Shown piece after piece: positions 8,323-16,675 of a DNA stretch of 46,433 nucleotides (its first letter is position 1; each line of letters opens with the position of its first letter). Below the pieces are notes generated by a model. That model saw only the letters and a list, made by a program, of their open reading frames with translations. It ran no database searches and had not been told where the DNA came from. Position numbers and translations under genes: made by a program. Source of the DNA: Streptococcus sp. LYSM12 (GTDB lineage Bacteria > Bacillota > Bacilli > Lactobacillales > Streptococcaceae); assembly GCF_004569635.1 (NCBI RefSeq), contig NZ_SPOZ01000021.1, forward strand, positions 1 to 46,433, in the 5' to 3' direction.

Positions 8323-10269
8323 TTATTTTGCTTTTCGAAGTGCACCAAATAGTAGCCCTGACACGATTGCTCCGATAAGGACAAACAAAAGGTAAAGAAG
8401 CGCATTGCTGGTGAGTGCAATAACGAAAATTCCACCGTGTGGCGCCATTAATTTAATCCCAGACAGACCAACTAAGGCACCTGTGAGCGCTGAACCCGCT
8501 ACGAAGCTTGGAATCGCACGCGCTGGATCTGCTGCACCAAATGGAATGGCTCCCTCTGTAATGAACGATAAGCCCATGACAATATTGGTCAAACCTGAAT
8601 TGCGTTCTTCTTTTGTGAATTTATCTTTAAACAAAAGAGTGGCAATAAAGACTGCAAGAGGAGGTACCATACCACCTGCCATCACTGCTGCCATAGCTAC
8701 AGAACCACCATTGGCAACAGTCGCTGCAAGCGTTCCTGTCCCAAAGACATAGGCAGCCTTATTAACTGGTCCACCCATATCCACTGCCATCATACCTCCC
8801 AGGACAAGCCCCAATAGAATAGCTGAACTACCCTCTAAACCACCGAGAAAATGATTCATTCCTGTGTTGATTGCTGCCATTGGAATGTTAATAAAGAACA
8901 TCAAAAATCCTGTAACCATCGCACCAAGAAGGGGCAAGAGGAGGATTGATTTGATTCCCTCAAGAGATTTTGGTAAATTCGCTAAGACTTTTCGTAGTCC
9001 AATGATAATCGCACCGGCTAAGAAACCACCGACAAGGGCACCTAGGAAACCAGACGATACAGCTGTTGGAAGATCACCTGTCGCTGCACCAAATGGAATT
9101 TTTCCATACGCAAGACCGTCTTTCGCAATAACACCTGCTACAAAACCAGCAATCAAACCTGGCTTTTCCGCGATAGAATACGCAATGTAGCCTGCAAGAA
9201 GGGGCAACATAAAGCCAAAAGCTGCACCACCAATCTGCATGAACATAGAAGCCAACTCATTGTAGGAACCAAGGCTGGATAATTGGTCTTGTGGCACTCC
9301 TAGGACATTATCTATAAGAAAAGCAAGGGCAATCAAGATACCACCACCGATAACAAATGGTAGCATTTGAGAAACACCACTCATCAAGTGCTTGTAGAAA
9401 GCTTTTCCAAGACCCAATGGCTCAGATGTAGCTTCCAGATCAGCTCCTTCTCTGGCTTGATAAAGACTTGCTTTATCTTTCAACACGATGTTGATGAGTT
9501 CTTCTGTCTTTTTGATACCATCAGCGACTGGACGAGATACGAGTGGCTTACCGTTGAAACGTGCCATCTCAACTGCCTTGTCCGCTGCGATAATCACTCC
9601 TTTAGCACGTTTAATGTCGGCTGCTGTCAATCTATTGCCGACACCTGATGCACCATTGGTTTCTACCTTAATATCTACACCCATTTCAGCAGCCTGTTTC
9701 TTAAGTGCCTCTTCTGCCATGTAAGTATGGGCAATACCTGTCGTACAGGCTGTGACAGCCACAATAAAATCTCTTTCGTCTATCTTAGTGCTTGCTGAAT
9801 CATCTACCTTATCTGCTATCTCAGTTTCATCAAAGACCGCCATCACATCAGCTGGTGAGGAAGCCTGACGGAGCTTATCTGCAAATCCTGGCTTCATCAA
9901 GTATTTCGACAAATCCGCAAGTGCAGCCAAGTGCATATCATTTGCACCTTCTGGTGCAGCAATCATGAAGAACAGGTCTGTTGGCTGACCATCCAAACTT
10001 TCGTAGTCTACGCCCTTGTTTGATTTAGCAAAGAGAACTGTTGCTTGCTCAACTGCTGCATTCTTGCTATGCGGCATGGCAATCCCGTCTCCGAGTCCCG
10101 TTGTAGTCTGAGCTTCACGGTTCATAATACCTGTTTTAAAAGCTGCAAAATCGCTGATTACTCCATGTTCAACGAGGCTAGTAATCATTTCATCAATGAC
10201 AGCTTCTTTAGTTTCTGCTTGTAAATCAAGCAACATCACATCTTGTCTCAAGACATCTTGAATCTTCAT
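8323..10269 (-). CDS. fruA: PTS fructose-specific EIIABC
   Basis: Membrane permease that takes up fructose and phosphorylates it to fructose-1-phosphate. The 648 residues hold all three domains: EIIA (about 1-150) with phospho-His67 in GDGIAMPHSKN, EIIB (about 168-265) with phospho-Cys175 in AVTACTTGIAHTY, and the EIIC membrane domain (about 290-645) with many hydrophobic helices. Length and order (A-B-C) are those of Gram-positive FruA. Its ATG overlaps the fruK stop (ATGA), so translation is coupled and its product goes straight to FruK. No classic terminator follows; the R3 array with stem/T-run units begins directly downstream. Confidence 0.95.
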   Translation of the reverse strand: MKIQDVLRQDVMLLDLQAETKEAVIDEMITSLVEHGVISDFAAFKTGIMNREAQTTTGLGDGIAMPHSKNAAVEQATVLFAKSNKGVDYESLDGQPTDLFFMIAAPEGANDMHLAALADLSKYLMKPGFADKLRQASSPADVMAVFDETEIADKVDDSASTKIDERDFIVAVTACTTGIAHTYMAEEALKKQAAEMGVDIKVETNGASGVGNRLTAADIKRAKGVIIAADKAVEMARFNGKPLVSRPVADGIKKTEELINIVLKDKASLYQAREGADLEATSEPLGLGKAFYKHLMSGVSQMLPFVIGGGILIALAFLIDNVLGVPQDQLSSLGSYNELASMFMQIGGAAFGFMLPLLAGYIAYSIAEKPGLIAGFVAGVIAKDGLAYGKIPFGAATGDLPTAVSSGFLGALVGGFLAGAIIIGLRKVLANLPKSLEGIKSILLLPLLGAMVTGFLMFFINIPMAAINTGMNHFLGGLEGSSAILLGLVLGGMMAVDMGGPVNKAAYVFGTGTLAATVANGGSVAMAAVMAGGMVPPLAVFIATLLFKDKFTKEERNSGLTNIVMGLSFITEGAIPFGAADPARAIPSFVAGSALTGALVGLSGIKLMAPHGGIFVIALTSNALLYLLFVLIGAIVSGLLFGALRKAK

Positions 10270-11177
10270 AGGGTTTCTACCTCCACTTTTTCATACATTT
10301 CTTGAATAAATTCAATACTCGCCAAATCATCTGAAAAGGCTGTTGCGGTGCCACAAGCCACTCCCCATTTTAGGGCTTCCATTAAATTGTGCGACTTGGT
10401 GTATTCACCTGTAAATCCAGCAACCATTGAATCACCTGCTCCAACTGAGTTTTTCACAGTCCCCTTAATTGGCTTAGCAAAATATGTCACCTCAGGCGTC
10501 ACAAGTAGTGCTCCTTCTCCTGCCATAGACACGATCACATTTTTAGCACCTTGAGCAAGAATGTCCTTAGCATAAAGGACAATGTCCTCTCGCGAATCAA
10601 AGGTCACACCAAAAATAGATTCCAATTCATGATTGTTTGGTTTAACTAAAAGGGGCTGATGGACTAGCGAATCTAGCAGGGTTTGTCCCTCAAAATCACA
10701 GACCACTTCTGCACCTGCTTGTTTTGCTAGGGGAATCAAGCGATTATAGACTTGATTGCCCAAACTAGCTGGGGCTGAACCTGCAAAGACTACAGTATCA
10801 TCGCTTGTAAGTTGAGCTAAAAAGTCCTCTAAATCTCGCAACTGTGCTTCTGTCACAACTGGTCCTAAACCATTGATTTCTGTTTCTTGATCCGCTTTCA
10901 CTTTGACATTGATACGGGTGGGCTGATTCACTTGAACAAAGTCCGTTCCAATCTCTTCAGCTGCCAAGCTATTTTTGATAAATTCTCCAGTAAATCCGCC
11001 TACAAAGCCTGTCGCCGTACTGGCATAGCCTAAGCGTTTTAAGATGCGGCTGACATTGATACCTTTCCCACCAGCAAAGGTATCGCTGCTATCCATGCGA
11101 TTAACCGCGCCTGATTCGATATGAGCAAGACGGACAATATAGTCAATCGCAGGGTTTAAGGTGACTGTATAAATCAT
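10266..11177 (-). CDS. fruK: 1-phosphofructokinase
   Basis: Cytoplasmic PfkB-family kinase that converts fructose-1-phosphate from FruA to fructose-1,6-bisphosphate. 303 residues, the usual length. Motifs: N-terminal TLNPAIDY, substrate-binding GGKGINVSR (about 37-45), and the C-terminal anion hole/catalytic base GAGDSMVAGF (about 247-256). It overlaps fruR upstream and fruA downstream by 4 nt each (ATGA), making a tightly coupled three-gene operon. The 1-phosphofructokinase assignment, rather than tagatose-6-phosphate kinase, rests on the fruR/fruA neighbours. Confidence 0.94.
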   Translation of the reverse strand: MIYTVTLNPAIDYIVRLAHIESGAVNRMDSSDTFAGGKGINVSRILKRLGYASTATGFVGGFTGEFIKNSLAAEEIGTDFVQVNQPTRINVKVKADQETEINGLGPVVTEAQLRDLEDFLAQLTSDDTVVFAGSAPASLGNQVYNRLIPLAKQAGAEVVCDFEGQTLLDSLVHQPLLVKPNNHELESIFGVTFDSREDIVLYAKDILAQGAKNVIVSMAGEGALLVTPEVTYFAKPIKGTVKNSVGAGDSMVAGFTGEYTKSHNLMEALKWGVACGTATAFSDDLASIEFIQEMYEKVEVETL

Positions 11178-11917
11178 ACTTCAATTACCCTCGTTTTTTT
11201 CTTTATAGTTGTCATAAGATTGCTATCAGTGCGGTGACAAATCAAATCTGCCTGTCCAATCTCTGCCACTTTCGTAAAGGAAATATGACCCAGCTTTGAC
11301 AGGTCAGCCAAGACATAGGCCTGACTAGCATTGTGTAGAACGGTCCGCTTAATAGCTGCTTCTTCCACGTCTGGCGTCGTATAATCATTTGTATCGACCC
11401 CGTTCATACCAAGAAAGGCCTTGGTAAAATGCAACTGGCGAATCTGCTCCAGTGCAACTGCACCAATGGAAGCATCCGTTGAGCTCTTGACCTTTCCTCC
11501 AATGATAATGGTATACAAGCCTTTTTCAACAAGCTTGACAGCATGGTGGACAGAATTGGTGACAATCGTCACGTTTTCAGCAGATAGATGCTCAATCATC
11601 AGCTCAGTTGTTGTACCAGCATCAAGAAAGACCACATCACCGTCCTCCACAAAACTAGCTGCTTTTTGAGCAATTTGTTGCTTTTCTTGAATGTTTTTGA
11701 CAGATTTTTGAACAATGGATTCTTCTTCCTGCAAATTCGGAAGACTCTCAGCTCCACCATGTACACGGCGGAGTCTACCTGCTAACTCCAACTCATCCAA
11801 ATCACGACGAACCGTCGATTCAGAGGACTGAAGCAACTCTACCAAGTCTTCTAATCGGACAAATTGCTGTGCTCTTATCGTATCTAAAATCACTTGTTTT
11901 CGCTCTGATTTGAGAAT
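11174..11917 (-). CDS. fruR: DeoR-family fructose operon regulator, probable ATT start
   Basis: DNA-binding regulator of the fructose operon, probably responding to fructose-1-phosphate as DeoR sugar repressors do. N-terminal helix-turn-helix VELLQSSESTVRRDLDELE, then a DeoR sensor domain with GGAES, DAGTTTELM and NSVHHAV. I start it at ATT 11917 (reading ILKSERKQ), because AGGAGG lies 8 nt upstream and DeoR proteins start here (about 247 residues). The open frame extends to ATG 11983, but a consensus promoter (TTGACA, 17 nt, TACAAT) sits inside that extension, so those codons would not be transcribed from it. A GTG three codons upstream abuts the AGGAGG. An ATG-to-ATT change is thus likely. 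Confidence 0.85.
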   Translation of the reverse strand: MLKSERKQVILDTIRAQQFVRLEDLVELLQSSESTVRRDLDELELAGRLRRVHGGAESLPNLQEEESIVQKSVKNIQEKQQIAQKAASFVEDGDVVFLDAGTTTELMIEHLSAENVTIVTNSVHHAVKLVEKGLYTIIIGGKVKSSTDASIGAVALEQIRQLHFTKAFLGMNGVDTNDYTTPDVEEAAIKRTVLHNASQAYVLADLSKLGHISFTKVAEIGQADLICHRTDSNLMTTIKKKTRVIEV

Positions 11918-11950
11918 GACTCCCACCTCCTGCAATCGTTTACAAAGAGT

Positions 11951-11979
11951 ATTGTACACATTTTTTCTTTCATTGTCAA
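11951..11979 (-). promoter_or_regulatory. Sigma-A promoter of fruRKA
   Basis: Minus-strand TTGACA (11974-11979) and TACAAT (11951-11956), exactly 17 nt apart, about 34 nt from the ATT start. It overlaps the 5' end of the longest open frame. Confidence 0.85.
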
Positions 11980-12002
11980 TCATTTTCTTTCAAACTCTTT
12001 CA
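11963..12002. promoter_or_regulatory. Phased TTTCA repeats, candidate FruR operator
   Basis: TTTTCTTTCA occurs at 11963-11972 and 11983-11992 (20 bp apart), and CTCTTTCA at 11995-12002 puts a third TTTCA 10 bp further. They surround the -35, on one face of the helix. Operator role is inference. Confidence 0.4.
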
Positions 12003-12252
12003 ATTATCTAAAAAATGAAAGCAACCGAACATCAAATTCACGATTACTTTCACTCCTTTAGAACCACCAGATTATCAAGTGGTTACACTATTTGACAATC
12101 CCTTGCTGGTCAACGTCTTCAACGATGAATGATTGGGATTGGATAAGATTAGCTGCTTAGTATTCTCACCTATTCTGCGTACACTTACTGTGACCTGTTT
12201 GCTATCTGTATTCACCTAGGTAGCGTACTTCTTTACCACTTTACAGTCACAG

Positions 12253-12359
12253 TATAGTCATTTCGTTTATATTTTTATTCCTTCGTTCACTCGTCTTGCT
12301 GTACTCCAGTACTACCTGCGACTCCTTGCCTAGTACTAAAAATAAACGAAACGGCTATA
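12253..12359. repeat. RUP-like MITE, copy 3
   Basis: TATAGTCATTTCGTTTATA at one end, AATAAACGAAACGGCTATA at the other, 107 bp. The 250 nt before it, from the fruR promoter on, hold no recognisable gene. Confidence 0.85.
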
Positions 12360-12489
12360 TCACCCCAGTAGAACAAACTACTTACTGAACTCCCTCCAAC
12401 AACTCCGCCCAATCAATGAAACAATGTTCATGATTGCCTAAATCAGGAACTACAACAGACTCTAGCTTAGGCAATTCCAAGTGGTTGGA

Positions 12490-12830
12490 CAAAAGCCCAT
12501 CCCCACTTCTCAGAGTTCATACCAACATTTCAGCGCAGTCGTTGATTGTTTCAATGGCTATCATGCCGTTGAAGGTTGAAAATAAGTATCATTCGTATTT
12601 GTTCGTGTATAGTCTTTTAGTTTCTCTTTTATTACTTCGTTACCTCGCTTTGCTGTACTCCAGTACTACCTGCAGCTCCTTGCCTAGTACTAAAAGTAAA
12701 CGAAATGTCTATATTGTACTCCAAAAGCGAAACGGTCTATTTCTAGACCGTTTCAACCCGAACCTAACATCTAAGAAGTGAGCGCTTTTTCTACCTGTCG
12801 CATTCTTTCCCGCTCCCTTGTTAGACGTTG
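12490..12830 (+). repeat. Dispersed repeat R2 with a nested RUP-like MITE
   Basis: Head (CACTTCTCAGAGTTCATA at about 12510) and tail (CTAAGAAGTGAGCG to TCCCGCTCCCTTGTTAGA) of R2 are separated by the MITE at 12607-12713. The tail side carries an 11-bp perfect stem, GAAACGGTCTA/TAGACCGTTTC (12729-12754, loop TTTC). Confidence 0.6.
12607..12713. repeat. RUP-like MITE, copy 4
   Basis: TATAGTCTTTTAGTTTCTC to AAGTAAACGAAATGTCTATA, 107 bp, inserted in an R2 copy. Confidence 0.85.
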
Positions 12831-12878
12831 ATTTCATGGAGAATTAGCACCTTTTCTCAATACCAATCTTTCGTTTCA

Positions 12879-15182
12879 TTAGCCGCCCACTGGTAATTCA
12901 GTCATTGTTTCCAAAGAAACCACGACAGTCCGACCTGCTTTACCAAGAAGAGAGATTGTCTTTTGTTCAGGCTGGTAGCTAAAATTTTCGATAGAAAGGT
13001 TGTATTTCCCGGCAAGAATGACTAATTTCTTTTGAAATTCCTCCACTGGCATACCATATTCACCTGCTAGCCTCTGTTGCTCCAATTCATCCTCATCTGG
13101 TTCATAACTTGCGTCATCCTCATCTTCATCATCATAGTCTTCTGAAATCTTACCATAATCGCTTGAGATACCATAACCATCGGCTGATGCTGGTCGTTCT
13201 GCAGGATGCAAGACATAATATTTAACAGTTGCCAGAAATTGCTCTAGCGTGTATCCTTCTGGTGCTTCAAAATGTCCTGTATCGAATAAATAGAGTGAAA
13301 GATTATGGTAATGGTTATGATGAGGAATGATGATTTGCTCATTTTGTAAATCCACCACATAAGCCGAACGATAAGGCATATCTTCTACTGGAACCAGCTT
13401 AGCAGGCTCTACCCGATTGTAAATATCAATTGCTTTTTCGCTGGTCGCTGGAGGAATGAGTGCTTCCTCTTTATCCTGTAGCCCAGCCTCCACCACATAA
13501 CGGCGTGCTTCCTCCTGCTCTGTCACAGACAAGTCCTTCTTTGGAATATAGTGGCTATGCTCCATGTGCGGTGTTAGGTAGCCGTCACCTTCGTCACTGA
13601 TAATATTTGAGGCTTCAAAGATATACCCGTCAGACGTTGTATACATACCTGCTAATGTTGCAACTTGCAGTTCTTGAGCGGTATAAGCAATTTTAGAATT
13701 TGGCTTTCCAATCCGTTCTGGATATTGGAGTAGGGAGATGCAAGCAAGGATAGACCGTGTTAGCCCCACTTTATCAGTCGGCTCTCCATTTAAAGCCATC
13801 ACTAATTGGTTAAGTTTATCATACGCTACTTGGTCAGCTTGTTCACCTGCTACAGATGCAATCAACTGGTAGGCCGCTTGGTAGAAATCCTTATAGGTTG
13901 CACTGATATCCTTTTTAGGAGCTAATAAAGTAGCCTGGCTAGTGATGGATGCTTTCGGTTTGTCAGAGCTTGGTTTGCTTGGGGTAGGTGCTGGCTCTGG
14001 TCGAGTTGGTTGGAGGGGATTGGTCGGTTTAGTAGGCTTAGAAGTCTGTTGACCACGAACAATCCCCACTCCTTTCAGATTTGTTAAACTCGGAAAACGA
14101 CGACCAAGCGGAATCATTTTGGCTATCTTCTGCTCCAAAGCAGATAACTTGCTATAGGGGATAAAATGATAGTGATTTCCATGAGGGATGACTACTCCAC
14201 GCTCTACGCGATTGGTAATCTGCACCGGATCAAACACCAGTCCATCTTCCTCCACATAGCGCTTGTCTAATGGAAGAGCGTACAACTCTTTCAACAAGTG
14301 GATCACTTCTTCCTCTGTGGGTAGCGCTGGTTGTATCATCGGCTTCACAGCTTGTTTTGGTCTGTTCGGAGTAAAAAGAGTTGTTCCTGCCGGTTGTGGC
14401 TCTGAGGGGCGAGGAGCTTGGTGGATATACCTAGGAAGCTGTGGTTTAGGATAATCCGTAATCATTTGACCCCTGCGTTTCCAATAAGATTGAGCAAGAC
14501 GCAATTCATCAGGAGATAACTCACTCTTTGGAATATAGTGGAAATGAGCGCCATGCGGTACAAGGTATGCATCGCCCATATCCTCGATAATATCGCTCGG
14601 ATTAAAGACATAGCCGTCATCTGTCGTATAGCGTCCCTGCTCTTTCGCAAGAGCAGCTGCTTCTGTCAATTGACCTGCATTTGTCTGCGCCTGACCATAT
14701 TGATGTCGCTGCCAATCAATATCCTCTTTACTCCGCACATTGGTAGGATTTTCTTTATTACTTAGATAGAGATAATAGTGTCCATTGACCTTGATAATGT
14801 AACCATCATTTACTTGGTTGACAATGTCCGCCTCCTGCAATTTGTAATCAGGATCTTTCAGAATCAACTCTTCACTGATAATGGCATCATAGGGAACCTT
14901 TCCATTGTAATAATGGAAATGATCTCCATGAGAGGTGACATAGCCTTGATCTGTGATCTTAATAACAATTTGCTCTGCTGCATTATTTTCTTTGGCACTG
15001 ACCTGCTCCGGTGTCAATTCCTCAATTTTCACCTCTGCCTTTTCTTTAGAACTCGCTGTGTGTTCCACATAGTTCACTTGGTTGCTCTCGTTTTTTTCTG
15101 CTCCTTTATACCGTCCCAATTCATAACTACAAAGACTTAGGGAAAGAGCAACGACACTTCCAATGATATATTTCTTTTTCAT
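12879..15182 (-). CDS. Polyhistidine triad (Pht/Htp) surface protein
   Basis: Exported zinc-binding protein of the streptococcal Pht family, which hands zinc to the partner lipoprotein and is a surface antigen. 767 residues with N-terminal signal (about 1-20, LSLCSYELGRYK). Five HxxHxH triads: H85-H90, H210-H215, H334-H339, H539-H544 and H621-H626; the fourth (HMEHSH) departs from the usual HG(D/N/A)H form. A Pro/Lys/Thr-rich spacer lies at about 380-412 and a very acidic stretch (DYDDEDEDD) near 682-690. No LPXTG anchor. Its ATG overlaps the lmb stop by 4 nt, so both are one AdcR-controlled unit. Members are named phtA/B/D/E or htp; I do not choose one. Confidence 0.93.
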   Translation of the reverse strand: MKKKYIIGSVVALSLSLCSYELGRYKGAEKNESNQVNYVEHTASSKEKAEVKIEELTPEQVSAKENNAAEQIVIKITDQGYVTSHGDHFHYYNGKVPYDAIISEELILKDPDYKLQEADIVNQVNDGYIIKVNGHYYLYLSNKENPTNVRSKEDIDWQRHQYGQAQTNAGQLTEAAALAKEQGRYTTDDGYVFNPSDIIEDMGDAYLVPHGAHFHYIPKSELSPDELRLAQSYWKRRGQMITDYPKPQLPRYIHQAPRPSEPQPAGTTLFTPNRPKQAVKPMIQPALPTEEEVIHLLKELYALPLDKRYVEEDGLVFDPVQITNRVERGVVIPHGNHYHFIPYSKLSALEQKIAKMIPLGRRFPSLTNLKGVGIVRGQQTSKPTKPTNPLQPTRPEPAPTPSKPSSDKPKASITSQATLLAPKKDISATYKDFYQAAYQLIASVAGEQADQVAYDKLNQLVMALNGEPTDKVGLTRSILACISLLQYPERIGKPNSKIAYTAQELQVATLAGMYTTSDGYIFEASNIISDEGDGYLTPHMEHSHYIPKKDLSVTEQEEARRYVVEAGLQDKEEALIPPATSEKAIDIYNRVEPAKLVPVEDMPYRSAYVVDLQNEQIIIPHHNHYHNLSLYLFDTGHFEAPEGYTLEQFLATVKYYVLHPAERPASADGYGISSDYGKISEDYDDEDEDDASYEPDEDELEQQRLAGEYGMPVEEFQKKLVILAGKYNLSIENFSYQPEQKTISLLGKAGRTVVVSLETMTELPVGG

Positions 15183-16108
15183 TTTGTTAATTCCTTTGCT
15201 AATATAGCTATCGTTTTTTCTAAATTTTCTAAATAAGATTGTTCATTTTCTGGATCCGCTTCCAGAGGATTTAGGGTCTTCAATTCAACACCTGTTGATT
15301 TCGCTACCGTTTCAGCCACCTTTGTGGAAACATTGCTTTCTACAAAGATTGTCTTTATCTGATACTGCTTGACAAATTCTTCAACTTCAACCAGTTGCCG
15401 TGGACTAGGCTCCTGCTCCGGTGAAATTCCTGCAATCCCTAGCTGTTTCAACCCGAATCGTTTCGCCAAATAGGAAAAAGCTGTGTGTTGGGTAACAAAG
15501 GTTTTTTGTTTTGCTTTTTCAAAAATTGGCTGATATCTCTTGGTCAAGTTCTGCGCTTCTTGGCTCAGTTTATCCGCATTTTTTTGGTAAAGCTCCTTAT
15601 GGTCTGGATCAAGCTCAGATAACTGCTGGGCAATGAGCTGCGCTTCTTCTGCAACTTTTTCAGGATCCAACCATGTATGGGGATCGTAGAGAATCTTTTC
15701 ATCTATCCCATTACCGACCTCCATGTCTTCCAATCCTGCTACCTTTTCCAAACTCATACCTTGTGAGGCTTCAATCTCCTTAACCTTTGACTCTTGCAAA
15801 TTCGGAGCAAGCGCTCCTGTCCAAGACTCTAAAGTTCTGGAGTGATAGACAAAGACATCTGCATCATAAATGGCTGCCACATCATTCGCCGATGGCTCAA
15901 AAGAATGGATACCATTACGCGTTTGAATCATCCGAACATCATTCACATCGCCTGCAATTTCTTTGACCATGGAATAAATAGGATAAAAACTCGTGACAAT
16001 CTTCAGCCCTGCTTCCTTTTGATCTCTTTGGCGGCTACATGCCATCAAGGCAATACAGATAAATAAACTCGACAAGATAAGGACAAGGATATTCCTCTTC
16101 CTTTTCAT
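15179..16108 (-). CDS. lmb: Zinc-binding lipoprotein (AdcA-II/Lmb family)
   Basis: Cluster A-I substrate-binding lipoprotein that captures zinc for the Adc transporter; related proteins also bind laminin (Lmb/Lsp). 309 residues. The lipobox LMAC places the lipidated cysteine at 24. Likely metal ligands are H68 (NGIHSFEP), H144 (DPHTW), H208 (TQHTAF) and E283 (PLEADP), the pattern of AdcA-II. ATG follows GAGAGGAGC. It is first in the operon with pht (4-nt overlap), and three AdcR-type boxes sit upstream. No permease or ATPase is nearby, as is usual for this orphan binding protein. Symbol could equally be adcAII or lsp. Confidence 0.92.
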   Translation of the reverse strand: MKRKRNILVLILSSLFICIALMACSRQRDQKEAGLKIVTSFYPIYSMVKEIAGDVNDVRMIQTRNGIHSFEPSANDVAAIYDADVFVYHSRTLESWTGALAPNLQESKVKEIEASQGMSLEKVAGLEDMEVGNGIDEKILYDPHTWLDPEKVAEEAQLIAQQLSELDPDHKELYQKNADKLSQEAQNLTKRYQPIFEKAKQKTFVTQHTAFSYLAKRFGLKQLGIAGISPEQEPSPRQLVEVEEFVKQYQIKTIFVESNVSTKVAETVAKSTGVELKTLNPLEADPENEQSYLENLEKTIAILAKELTK

Positions 16109-16128
16109 AAAAGCTCCTCTCTTAATTA

Positions 16129-16226
16129 TTAACCAGTTATCTATATAACCAATAATAAACCCAGCTATGTAGTTAACTGGTTTATAAACTAGTTAATAAT
16201 ATACCACTCTCTTATTAAGCTGTCAA
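16129..16226 (-). promoter_or_regulatory. lmb-pht promoter with three AdcR-type operators
   Basis: Promoter on the minus strand: TTGACA (16221-16226), 17-nt spacer, TATATT (16198-16203) with extended TGG. Palindromes close to the AdcR consensus TTAACNNGTTAA: TAAACTAGTTAA (16185-16196), TTAACTGGTTTA (16173-16184) directly next to it, and TTAACCAGTTAT (16129-16140). The first two cover the expected transcription start, which fits zinc-dependent repression. Confidence 0.87.
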
Positions 16227-16234
16227 GTTTTTTT

Positions 16235-16273
16235 GAAAAAAAAGAGCTAGAACGAAAAAACGTGCTCTAGCTA
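16235..16273 (-). terminator. Intrinsic terminator just upstream of the lmb promoter
   Basis: Minus strand: AGCTAGAGCACG, loop TTTTTT, CGTTCTAGCT, followed by C and eight T. It would stop read-through from the trmD side before the AdcR-controlled promoter 9 nt further on. Confidence 0.75.
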
Positions 16274-16443
16274 CTTCAAAAAAGCTATCGTCCAATTCAT
16301 ACTCATCAAGAAGCAGCTTCTTCTGTTGTGATGCTCTGCGAAAATCACATGCAAACAGCATCAACATCGCCTTGTCAAATTTTAGTCTTCCTTTCGGCTT
16401 CCAAGTCTTATTGATAGAGTGTCAATGATGAAAATGGAGTTCT

Positions 16444-16550
16444 TATAGCCGTTTCGTTTATTTTTAGTACTAGGCAAGGAGTCGCAGGTAGTACCAGAGT
16501 ACAGCAAGACGAGTGAACGAAGGAATAAAAATATAAACGAAATGACTATA
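16444..16550. repeat. RUP-like MITE, copy 5
   Basis: TATAGCCGTTTCGTTTATT to ATAAACGAAATGACTATA, 107 bp. Lies between trmD and the terminator at 16235-16273. Apart from these the 16274-16675 gap holds no gene. Confidence 0.85.
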
Positions 16551-16675
16551 CCAGCAAATGGCATTCATTCCAATACATACCATTGCTCTATTCTCAGTGG
16601 TTCTCCTATGACTGTTGTCAATCATAGACAAAATCCAGTTATAGCACAACTGAGGCAAACATTTTCTCCGTCTTA

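Noticed and set aside
8001..8435. 144-codon minus-strand ORF made of repeated peptide
   Set aside because: It runs through R3 and R4 repeats and overlaps fruA out of frame; its openness comes from repeat lengths divisible by three, and no start site stands out.
12434..12781. 115-codon plus-strand ORF
   Set aside because: Spans parts of R2 and a MITE; a composite of repeats, not a gene.
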